A stretch of 64,000 bases of DNA from Cellvibrio fontiphilus (GTDB lineage Bacteria > Pseudomonadota > Gammaproteobacteria > Pseudomonadales > Cellvibrionaceae): assembly GCF_035317345.1 (NCBI RefSeq), contig NZ_JAYKTU010000008.1; one strand, 5' to 3'. Below, in pieces: positions 36,982 to 43,964 of this stretch. The notes under the pieces are model-generated. The model was not told the origin of the DNA and made no database searches. It was given only the letters and a program-made list of their open reading frames with translations. Made by a program: the position numbers and the translations under genes. The stretch's first letter is position 1. Every line of letters begins with the position of its first letter.

Positions 36982-38322
36982 ATGGATCTTTTTGCCAGCA
37001 ATGCTCCCGCCTATCAACCGCTTGCCGCGCGGATGCGCCCGCGTAATCTGGATGACTATATAGGTCAGGAACATTTGCTCGCCGCTGGTAAACCCTTGCG
37101 TGAGGCCATTACTCGCGGCCAACTGCATTCCATGATCCTGTGGGGGCCACCCGGTGTTGGCAAAACCTCGCTCGCCAAATTATTTGCCGAGCAGGCTGAT
37201 GCACGTTTTGAAACCCTCTCTGCGGTGTTATCCGGCGTAAAGGAAATTCGCGCGGCGGTTGCGGCGGCGCAGCAGGAGCGAATCTCTACTCGGCGCAAAA
37301 CGATTTTGTTTGTCGATGAAGTCCATCGTTTTAATAAATCCCAGCAGGATGCTTTTTTGCCTTACGTGGAAGACGGTACCTTTATTTTTATCGGTGCTAC
37401 CACGGAAAATCCCTCATTTGAATTAAACAATGCGTTGCTCTCGCGTTGCCGTGTGTATGTACTGCGTGGCTTACAGCCGGAGCAATTGAAAAACGTCTTG
37501 CTGCAAGCACTGAATGACAAAGAGCGCGGTTTGGGTGAACAGCAGATCAGTATCGACGACGATACCCTGATGACACTCGCGCAAGCCGCTGATGGCGATG
37601 CGCGTAAATCGCTTAACCTGTTGGAAATCGCCGCTGATTTGGCCGATGAAGACGGCGATAAAAAAGTGATCAATGAACAGGTCGTTGCTGAAGTATTGGC
37701 ATCCGATGTGCGCCGTTTTGATAAAGGCGGCGATATTTTTTATGAGCAAATCTCTGCACTGCATAAATCCGTGCGCGGCTCATCACCCGATGGTGCTTTG
37801 TACTGGCTTGCCAGAATGCTTGATGGCGGCTGCGATCCGCTTTATATCGCCCGCCGTGTAGTGCGTATGGCGAGTGAAGATATAGGCAATGCCGACCCGC
37901 GCGCTCTGCCTTTGTGTTTATCTGCCTGGGATGTGCAGGAGCGTTTGGGCAGCCCGGAAGGGCAGTTGGCTATAGCCCAAGCTGTGGTGTATTTGGCCTG
38001 CGCCCCCAAAAGCAATGCTGTGTATAATGCGTTCAATCAAGTAATGGCCGATGTGCGAAACCAACCGGCTTACGATGTTCCCCTGCATTTACGCAATGCT
38101 CCCACCAAACTCATGAAAAATATGGATTATGGTGCGGAATATCGCTACGCCCACGATGAGCCGGGCGCTTATGCCGCAGGTGAAAATTATCTGCCGGAAG
38201 AGATCGCACAAGCCCGTTACTATCAACCGGTAGAGCGTGGTTTGGAATTAAAAATTCAGGAAAAGCTCGCGCATTTGCGCGAGCTGGATAAACAAAGTAA
38301 AAAGCAACGCTACAAAAAATAG
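36982..38322 (+). CDS. rarA: replication-associated recombination protein A (AAA+ ATPase)
   Basis: This RarA/MgsA-type AAA+ ATPase acts at stalled replication forks and single-strand DNA gaps. Walker A GPPGVGKT is at 55-62 and Walker B ILFVDEVHRFNK follows. Sensor 1 lies in GATTENPSFELNNALLSRC, and the C-terminal tetramerisation region has RRFDKGGDIFYEQISALHKSV and AYDVPLHLRNAPTKLMK. The length of 446 aa is standard. It is the third gene of the ftsK run, and crcB follows 14 bases later. Confidence 0.96.
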   Translation: MDLFASNAPAYQPLAARMRPRNLDDYIGQEHLLAAGKPLREAITRGQLHSMILWGPPGVGKTSLAKLFAEQADARFETLSAVLSGVKEIRAAVAAAQQERISTRRKTILFVDEVHRFNKSQQDAFLPYVEDGTFIFIGATTENPSFELNNALLSRCRVYVLRGLQPEQLKNVLLQALNDKERGLGEQQISIDDDTLMTLAQAADGDARKSLNLLEIAADLADEDGDKKVINEQVVAEVLASDVRRFDKGGDIFYEQISALHKSVRGSSPDGALYWLARMLDGGCDPLYIARRVVRMASEDIGNADPRALPLCLSAWDVQERLGSPEGQLAIAQAVVYLACAPKSNAVYNAFNQVMADVRNQPAYDVPLHLRNAPTKLMKNMDYGAEYRYAHDEPGAYAAGENYLPEEIAQARYYQPVERGLELKIQEKLAHLRELDKQSKKQRYKK

Positions 38323-38336
38323 ACCAGGAAAAGATA

Positions 38337-38711
38337 ATGCAGTGGTTGGCAATCGCATTAGGTGGCGCACTCGGATCTGTACTCAGATTCGCGGCGGTCG
38401 GCTACCTAACACCACTGCTAGGGATTCGCTTTCCGCTAGGCACGTTTATCGTGAATATTGTTGGGTCTTTTTTAATTGGTGTCGCTTATGTGCTGCTGGT
38501 TGAGAAAACGGCTTTATCTGTTGAGTGGCGCTTGTTTTTTATCACCGGTGTTTTAGGTGGTTTCACAACCTTCTCTGCTTTTTCGCTGGAAATGTTGCAG
38601 CTGTGGCAGAGCGGTTATGTACTGAATGCGCTTATTTATGCCAGCAGCTCGGTGATTGTAGGATTGTTAATGGCATTTTCTGGAATGGCGTTAACCCAAA
38701 AATTTTTTTAA
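38337..38711 (+). CDS. crcB: fluoride channel CrcB/FluC
   Basis: This small four-helix inner-membrane protein of 124 aa exports fluoride as a dual-topology dimer. It shows GGALGSVLRFAAVGYL at the N-terminus, TFIVNIVGSFLIG in helix 2, and the hallmark GGFTTFSAFSLEML in helix 3. The ATG at 38337 is preceded by AGGAAAAG. No fluoride riboswitch is evident upstream, as expected for a gene embedded in the rarA-serS run. Confidence 0.95.
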   Translation: MQWLAIALGGALGSVLRFAAVGYLTPLLGIRFPLGTFIVNIVGSFLIGVAYVLLVEKTALSVEWRLFFITGVLGGFTTFSAFSLEMLQLWQSGYVLNALIYASSSVIVGLLMAFSGMALTQKFF

Positions 38712-38743
38712 TACTTTCAACTTCATATAGATAATTACTCATC

Positions 38744-40030
38744 ATGTTAGATTCAAAATTACTTCGAACCGCTACCGAAGAAGTAGCACAGGGTTTGGCA
38801 AAACGCGGCTATCAACTGGATGTTGCCAAAATTCAAGCGTTAGAAGAAAAACGTAAAGAAATTCAGGTAAAAACTGAAAATCTGCAAGCCGAGCGCAACG
38901 CCATTTCCAAAGGTATCGGTAAAGCCAAACAAGCCGGCGAAGATGTTGCGCCTATGATGCAAGCTGTTGAAAACATCAAGCAACAATTGACCGGTGCAGA
39001 AGTTGAACTCGCGACAATTCAAGCCGAGTGGGATGAGTTTGTAAAAGCCATTCCAAACGTACCAGCCGCCGAAGTGCCGGAAGGTAAAAGCGATGAAGAC
39101 AATGTAGAAGTGCGCCGTTGGGGTATGCCGCGCAGTTTCCATTTTCCGATTAAGGATCACGTTGATCTGGGCGCAGAGCTGGGCGGTTTGGATTTTGAAG
39201 TCGCCACCAAAATCACTGGCACTCGCTTTGCCGTATTGCGCGGCGGTGTAGCGCGCCTGCATCGTGCGCTCGCACAATTTATGCTGGATACTCACATCAA
39301 CCAACACGGTTATGAAGAAGTGAACGTGCCTTTTATTGTGAATCGCGATTCACTGTTCGGCACTGGCCAGCTGCCTAAATTCGAAGAAGATTTATTTAAG
39401 TTAACCGATGACCGCGAGTTTTATTTGATCCCTACTGCAGAGGTGCCGGTGACCAATATTTATCGCGATGAAATTGTCGATGAAACCCAACTGCCGATTA
39501 AATTAGTGTGCCATTCACCTTGCTTCCGCTCCGAAGCAGGTAGCTATGGTCGCGATACCCGCGGCATGATTCGCCAGCATCAATTTGAAAAAGTCGAGTT
39601 AGTAAAATTTGTTCGCCCGGAAGAATCAGATGCAGCGCTTGAAGCACTGGTTGGTCACGCTGAAACTATTTTGCAAAAACTCGGCTTGCCACATCGCACA
39701 GTGATTTTGTGCGGAGGCGATATAGGTTTCTCATCAGCCAAAACTTACGACATCGAAGTATGGGTGCCATCGCAAGATAAATACCGCGAAATATCATCGT
39801 GCAGCAGCTTCCGCGATTTCCAGGCTCGCCGCATGATGGCGCGCTACCGCAACAAAGAAACTGGCAAACCTGAATTACTACACACTCTGAACGGCTCAGG
39901 TCTGGCAATTGGCCGTACCTTGCTTGCGGTATTGGAAAACTACCAGCAAGAAGATGGCAGCGTGATTGTTCCGGAAGTATTGCGCCCTTATATGGGTGGC
40001 ACTGAAGTGTTGGTGCCTGTTAAAAAGTAA
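38744..40030 (+). CDS. serS: serine-tRNA ligase
   Basis: This class II aminoacyl-tRNA synthetase charges tRNA-Ser. The N-terminal coiled-coil arm (about 25-105) binds the tRNA long variable arm. The catalytic core shows motif 2 (CHSPCFRSEAGSYGRDTRGMIRQHQFEKVE region) and motif 3 (NGSGLAIGRTLLAVLEN). The HINQHGYEEVNVPFIV segment opens the core. The length of 428 aa is typical. The ATG is at 38744. A hairpin terminator follows. Confidence 0.98.
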   Translation: MLDSKLLRTATEEVAQGLAKRGYQLDVAKIQALEEKRKEIQVKTENLQAERNAISKGIGKAKQAGEDVAPMMQAVENIKQQLTGAEVELATIQAEWDEFVKAIPNVPAAEVPEGKSDEDNVEVRRWGMPRSFHFPIKDHVDLGAELGGLDFEVATKITGTRFAVLRGGVARLHRALAQFMLDTHINQHGYEEVNVPFIVNRDSLFGTGQLPKFEEDLFKLTDDREFYLIPTAEVPVTNIYRDEIVDETQLPIKLVCHSPCFRSEAGSYGRDTRGMIRQHQFEKVELVKFVRPEESDAALEALVGHAETILQKLGLPHRTVILCGGDIGFSSAKTYDIEVWVPSQDKYREISSCSSFRDFQARRMMARYRNKETGKPELLHTLNGSGLAIGRTLLAVLENYQQEDGSVIVPEVLRPYMGGTEVLVPVKK

Positions 40031-40058
40031 TTGTAATATTCACTCATGTGGATTTGTG

Positions 40059-40097
40059 AGGTGGGTGGAGCGCAAGCGATACCCACCTTTTATTTTT
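40059..40097 (+). terminator. serS terminator hairpin (dispersed palindrome type)
   Basis: AGGTGGGT (40059-40066) pairs with ACCCACCT (40081-40088) and is followed by TTTATTTTT. The loop GGAGCGCAAGCGAT is the kind seen in a widespread intergenic palindrome family; similar elements lie at 51005-51044 and 62834-62866. It ends just before the Fic ribosome-binding site. Confidence 0.8.
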
Positions 40098-40113
40098 GAG
40101 AGAAGGATAATTG

Positions 40114-40842
40114 ATGTTCACAAAAATCGATCACCTAAAAGCAACTCTCGATGCTCATCGCCCTCTGCCTGAAACGGTAGTTAGAAATCTGCATGAAGAT
40201 TTAGTGCTGCGGTGGACTTATAACTCCAATGCGATTGAAGGTAATACGCTAACCTTAATGGAGACCAAAGTAGTGCTGGAAGGCATTACTGTGGGTGGCA
40301 AAAGCCTGCGCGAACATTTTGAAGCGATTAATCACCGGGATGCCATCTTGTTTGTGGAGGAGCTGGTGCAGCAGCGCGAAGTTTTGTCTGAATGGCAGAT
40401 CCGCAATATCCATCAATTAATTCTTAAAAATATTGATGAGCAACATGCAGGACGTTACCGCACGCTCAACGTGTTAATTTCCGGCGCAACTCATACGCCG
40501 CCTGACCACCTGCTCGTACCTGAGCACATGGTTCGTTTTATTTCCTCACTCAATCCTGACCTTCATCCTGTCGAATTTGCGGCGCGAGTGCATGTAGATT
40601 TTGTAGGTATTCATCCGTTTGTGGACGGCAATGGCCGTACGTCGCGTTTATTGATGAACTTGGAGTTGATGAAAGCGGGCTTTCCTCCGGTAGTGATTCC
40701 GGTAGAGCAGCGATTGCGTTATTACCAAGCCCTGGATCAGGCGCATGTCAAAGGCGATTACCAACCTTTTATCGAATTGGTGATTGAGGTCGCTGAGCAA
40801 AGTTTTGAACCCTATTTTTTTGCCTTAGGCATTAAGCAGTGA
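40114..40842 (+). CDS. Fic family protein (class II, AMPylation-type)
   Basis: Fic enzymes transfer AMP or related groups from nucleotides to target proteins. The catalytic loop HPFVDGNGRTSR begins at His167 and matches HxFx(D/E)GNGRxxR fully. The inhibitory helix motif (S/T)xxxE(G/N) appears N-terminally as SNAIEGN (38-44), placing it in the self-inhibited class. I chose the ATG at 40114, with AGAAGGA six bases upstream, over the TTG just before it. The length is 242 aa. There is no separate antitoxin gene, as expected for the built-in inhibitor. It interrupts the otherwise conserved serS-cysG neighbourhood and ends four bases before cysG, so it may share a transcript with cysG. The target is unknown. 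Confidence 0.92.
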   Translation: MFTKIDHLKATLDAHRPLPETVVRNLHEDLVLRWTYNSNAIEGNTLTLMETKVVLEGITVGGKSLREHFEAINHRDAILFVEELVQQREVLSEWQIRNIHQLILKNIDEQHAGRYRTLNVLISGATHTPPDHLLVPEHMVRFISSLNPDLHPVEFAARVHVDFVGIHPFVDGNGRTSRLLMNLELMKAGFPPVVIPVEQRLRYYQALDQAHVKGDYQPFIELVIEVAEQSFEPYFFALGIKQ

Positions 40843-40846
40843 GCGT

Positions 40847-42244
40847 ATGGATTATTTCCCCGTTTTTCTCGATTTAAAAAACCGTCTCTGCCTGTTAGTT
40901 GGCGGTGGTGAGGTGGCAACACGCAAAGGGCGTATGCTTGCCAAAGCCGGTGCGCGTTTACGCATTGTGGCACCGGAAATTTCGGCGGAGTTGCGTGAAT
41001 TGGTTGCGCAGCACCAGGGTGAGTTGCATGAGCGGGAATATCACACCAGCGATTTACAAGGATGTGTGTTGGCAATTGCGGCAACGGATATTGAAGCACT
41101 GAATGAAACAATTTCTGCGGATGCCCAAGCCTTGAATTTGCCCGTGAACGTGGTGGATACACCGGCGCTTTGTACCTACATCACTCCCGCAATCATCGAT
41201 CGTTCACCGCTGGTGATTGCAGTATCCAGCGGCGGTGAAGCGCCGGTTCTTGCGCGCTTGGTGCGCGCAAAATTGGAGACCTTAATTCCGGCGAGTTACG
41301 GAAAGCTGGCGCAATTGGCCAGTTCATGGCGTGATCGTGTGAAAGCACGTTTTAGCGATGGTGATAGCCGCCGCAAATTTTGGGAGAAAATTTTGCAAGG
41401 GCCTGCCGCCGAATTAACCTTTAATGGGCAGCAAACTGCGGCAGATGAATTAATCGCACGGGAATTGGCGGGCGATCAAACCCAGCTTACACAGGGCGAA
41501 GTTTATTTAGTCGGTGGTGGCCCTGGCGATCCAGAATTATTAACGCTGCGCGCGTTGCGTTTAATGCAGCAAGCTGATGTGGTGCTCTACGACCGTTTGG
41601 TGTCAGATGGTGTGATGGAATTAGTGCGCCGCGATGCCGAGCGGATTTATGTTGGTAAGCGCCGCAGCGAACACGCAATGGAGCAGGAAAATATCAATCA
41701 GTTGTTGGTTGATCTGGCGAAAGAGGGCAAACGCGTACTGCGTTTAAAAGGCGGCGATCCGTTTATTTTTGGGCGCGGCGGTGAAGAAATTGAATTGCTG
41801 GCGCAGAATAAAATTCCATTTCAGGTTGTGCCGGGTATTACTGCTGCCTCTGGCTGCGCTGCTTATGCCGGTATTCCGCTGACGCATCGTGATTATGCCC
41901 AGTCAGTGCGTTTTGTTACCGGGCATTTGAAATCCGATAATACCAATTTACAGTGGCCGGAATTGGCGAATCCAAGTCAAACACTGGTGTTTTATATGGG
42001 GCTTGTGGGATTAAAAGAAATTTGTGAATCCCTGATTGCACATGGCCGCGCGGCCAACACTCCGGTTGCGTTGATTGAAAAAGGAACGACGCAGCAACAG
42101 CGTGTTCTTGTATCGGATTTGACATCCATCGCTGACGTCGTTGCCGCCAATGATGTACATGCACCTACATTATTTATTGTCGGTGAGGTGGTGCAGTTGC
42201 ATGAAAGTTTGCGCTGGTTTACACCGCAAATAAAAAACGCCTGA
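40847..42244 (+). CDS. cysG: siroheme synthase CysG
   Basis: This trifunctional enzyme makes siroheme for sulfite and nitrite reductases. The N-terminal NAD-dependent precorrin-2 dehydrogenase/ferrochelatase module (1-215) has VGGGEVATRKGRMLAKAGA and SSGGEAPVLARLVRAKLE. The C-terminal uroporphyrinogen-III C-methyltransferase (215-460) has GGGPGDPELLTLRALRLM, YVGKRRSEHAMEQE and LKGGDPFIFGRGGEE. It has 465 aa, which is normal. The ATG at 40847 lies just after the fic stop. A terminator overlaps its stop codon. Confidence 0.97.
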   Translation: MDYFPVFLDLKNRLCLLVGGGEVATRKGRMLAKAGARLRIVAPEISAELRELVAQHQGELHEREYHTSDLQGCVLAIAATDIEALNETISADAQALNLPVNVVDTPALCTYITPAIIDRSPLVIAVSSGGEAPVLARLVRAKLETLIPASYGKLAQLASSWRDRVKARFSDGDSRRKFWEKILQGPAAELTFNGQQTAADELIARELAGDQTQLTQGEVYLVGGGPGDPELLTLRALRLMQQADVVLYDRLVSDGVMELVRRDAERIYVGKRRSEHAMEQENINQLLVDLAKEGKRVLRLKGGDPFIFGRGGEEIELLAQNKIPFQVVPGITAASGCAAYAGIPLTHRDYAQSVRFVTGHLKSDNTNLQWPELANPSQTLVFYMGLVGLKEICESLIAHGRAANTPVALIEKGTTQQQRVLVSDLTSIADVVAANDVHAPTLFIVGEVVQLHESLRWFTPQIKNA

Positions 42245-42263
42245 TTGCTCAGGCGTTTTTACT
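42233..42263. terminator. bidirectional terminator between cysG and the TerC gene
   Basis: AAAAAACGCCTGA, loop TTGC, TCAGGCGTTTTT. A-run and T-run lie on both sides, and the cysG TGA lies within the stem. It can serve the converging TerC-type gene too. Confidence 0.92.
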
Positions 42264-42282
42264 TTTTCCTTGATATTAAAAA

Positions 42283-43320
42283 TTAAGTGTTAGATTTTTC
42301 CTTGGTTTTTGCCAATGAGATAAGTACCGAACTACCTATTAATGTAGCCACTACTGCCAATGAAATTCCAACGGGAATTTTATAAACATCAATCATCATC
42401 ATTTTAATACCGATAAATACCAATACCAGTGCCAAACCGTATTTCAGGTAGCTGAATCTATCTGCCATATCGGCTAATAAAAAGTACATCGCACGCAGCC
42501 CCAAAATAGCGAATATATTGGATGTCAAAATAATAAAGGGGTCAGAGGTGATCGCAAAAATGGCGGGAATTGAGTCTACGGCAAAAATCAAATCCGATAT
42601 TTCTACCATCACCAAGGCTAGAAATAGCGGAGTCATCATGCGCATACCATTTTCTGTCACGAAGAAACGTTCGCCCCGGAGTTCATTGGTGACTGGGTAG
42701 TGGTTTTTAATCCACTTGATGAGTGGGTTATTTTCCAAGTGAACTTCTTTGTCTGCCATCCACCACATTTTGATACCGGTGAATAACAAAAAAGCGCCGA
42801 ACAAATACAGCATCCAGTGGAATTGCTCGATCAGCCACACACCGGCAAAAATCATAATGGTGCGCATCACTATCGCACCCAATACACCGTAGGTGAGTAC
42901 ACGTTTTTGCAGTTCAAATGGAATAGCAAAAAAGTTAAACAGCATCAGCCAGACAAAAACGTTATCCACTGCGAGTGATTTTTCTACCAAATAGCCCGTC
43001 AGGTATTCCAGTACCTTGGTGTTAGCCAATTCGCGGGTGTAGTGATGATCCAGGTACCACCAAAGTCCGGCACCAAATAACATGGCCAGCGTTATCCAAA
43101 TCAACGACCAGGTGCCAGCTTCTTTGAGCGAAACCCGGTGTTGTTTGCCACCGCCCACAAACACCAGATCAATTAACAAAACGACAATTACCAGACCAAA
43201 GAAAATCACCCAGAGCAATGGGGTTCCAACGCTGATGTTTTGGTCGATAGAGGGTAGGGGTTCCGCAGAGGCAAGTGCTGGCAGTAGCAAAAGCAGAAGA
43301 GAAGTGACTAATTTACACAT
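42283..43320 (-). CDS. TerC/Alx-family membrane protein (probable manganese exporter)
   Basis: This TerC-family integral membrane protein has about eight to nine helices and the family's acidic intramembrane motifs: EKSLAVDNVFVWLMLF and VEISDLIFAVDSIPAIFA. The E. coli Alx and MntP/TerC families are linked to Mn2+ homeostasis. An unusual N-terminal hydrophobic leader (LVTSLLLLLLPALASAEP) looks like a cleavable signal ahead of the first core helix. I chose the ATG at 43320 because GGAG lies six bases upstream; a TTG 33 bases earlier has no such site. The length is 345 aa. A yybP-ykoY-type leader lies directly upstream, so expression is likely manganese-responsive. Confidence 0.9.
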   Translation of the reverse strand: MCKLVTSLLLLLLPALASAEPLPSIDQNISVGTPLLWVIFFGLVIVVLLIDLVFVGGGKQHRVSLKEAGTWSLIWITLAMLFGAGLWWYLDHHYTRELANTKVLEYLTGYLVEKSLAVDNVFVWLMLFNFFAIPFELQKRVLTYGVLGAIVMRTIMIFAGVWLIEQFHWMLYLFGAFLLFTGIKMWWMADKEVHLENNPLIKWIKNHYPVTNELRGERFFVTENGMRMMTPLFLALVMVEISDLIFAVDSIPAIFAITSDPFIILTSNIFAILGLRAMYFLLADMADRFSYLKYGLALVLVFIGIKMMMIDVYKIPVGISLAVVATLIGSSVLISLAKTKEKSNT

Positions 43321-43382
43321 GGTAGCTCCGTCATTAATGGATTGAAAACGCAATGACGGAAGGAAAACGAAAATAAAAGGAA

Positions 43383-43500
43383 GCCTTTGTCATTGCGACA
43401 AAGGTCTCGTTCACAAGGTGTTAACAACTACCTTGCCCGCGCGGCCGGAGCTAAACGACTCGTATTGACGACATGCGCGGCGGGAACTACTCCCCTTCGT
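43383..43500 (-). promoter_or_regulatory. yybP-ykoY manganese riboswitch
   Basis: Read on the minus strand, the leader begins GAAGGGGAGTAG (43498-43487), then passes a GTCGTCAATACG segment (near 43475-43461) and ends in GAACGAGACCTTTGTC (near 43412-43397). These are the conserved boxes of the yybP-ykoY class, which binds Mn2+ and is found in front of alx/terC genes. The final CCTTTGTC, GCAA loop and GACAAAGG hairpin (about 43404-43384), followed by a T-rich tract, looks like a terminator that alternates with the aptamer's closing stem. It sits 63 bases before the TerC-type gene start. Confidence 0.9.
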
Positions 43501-43506
43501 TTGCCC

Positions 43507-43534
43507 AGTATAAAAGTTGTTGACCAAGGGTCAA
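43507..43534 (-). promoter_or_regulatory. sigma-70 type promoter of the riboswitch-TerC transcript
   Basis: On the minus strand, TTGACC (43534-43529) and TATACT (43512-43507) are separated by 16 bases. Transcription would begin a few bases before the conserved GGGGAGTAG box. The -35 lies in a small inverted repeat, TTGACC...GGTCAA. Confidence 0.7.
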
Positions 43535-43695
43535 GTGTGCAGTGATTTTTTAGTCCGGACAGGAAGAAAACTACAGATAGTTGCTGTCTAAAATGCGATC
43601 AGGGTGACAAATTTTTAATGCCATATGAATTAGGCTTCAAGTAAACCCAAATAAAGCCGATAAATTGACTGTGACTTGCTTATACAGGTGGACTC

Positions 43696-43959
43696 ATGGT
43701 TTATCTAGGCCCCATCCAACCCCGACCAGTTTCGGTAAAGGTGCCCAGTCGCCCCAGGGTGACTACGGCAGTAACTCCCTATGCTAATGAGAGCCAACAG
43801 CAGGAGCGTTCTGCCGGATTGGGTGCTATTGGTCCACCCGGAGGGGTGGAGCGCCGCAAAGCGGATCGCCGCAGTAAATCAGATCAAACGATTGTAGAAA
43901 CCCGTGCCGGGCGAGACCGCCGTCAGTCTCTCGCAACTACCGTTAATATTTCCATTTGA
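43696..43959 (+). CDS. small hypothetical protein, Arg-rich C-terminal half
   Basis: An 87-aa frame with an ATG at 43696 preceded by AGGTGG. The N-terminal half is Pro/Val-rich without a signal peptide. The C-terminal half is strongly basic, with VERRKADRRSKS and RAGRDRRQS. I recognise no domain; basic repeated R-R-K-x-D-R-R motifs occur in short linkers of various envelope-associated proteins. It converges with the FdhF/YdeP gene, leaving five bases between stops. Coding potential is supported by the ribosome site and clean gap structure only. Confidence 0.55.
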   Translation: MVYLGPIQPRPVSVKVPSRPRVTTAVTPYANESQQQERSAGLGAIGPPGGVERRKADRRSKSDQTIVETRAGRDRRQSLATTVNISI

Positions 43960-43964
43960 ACAAA

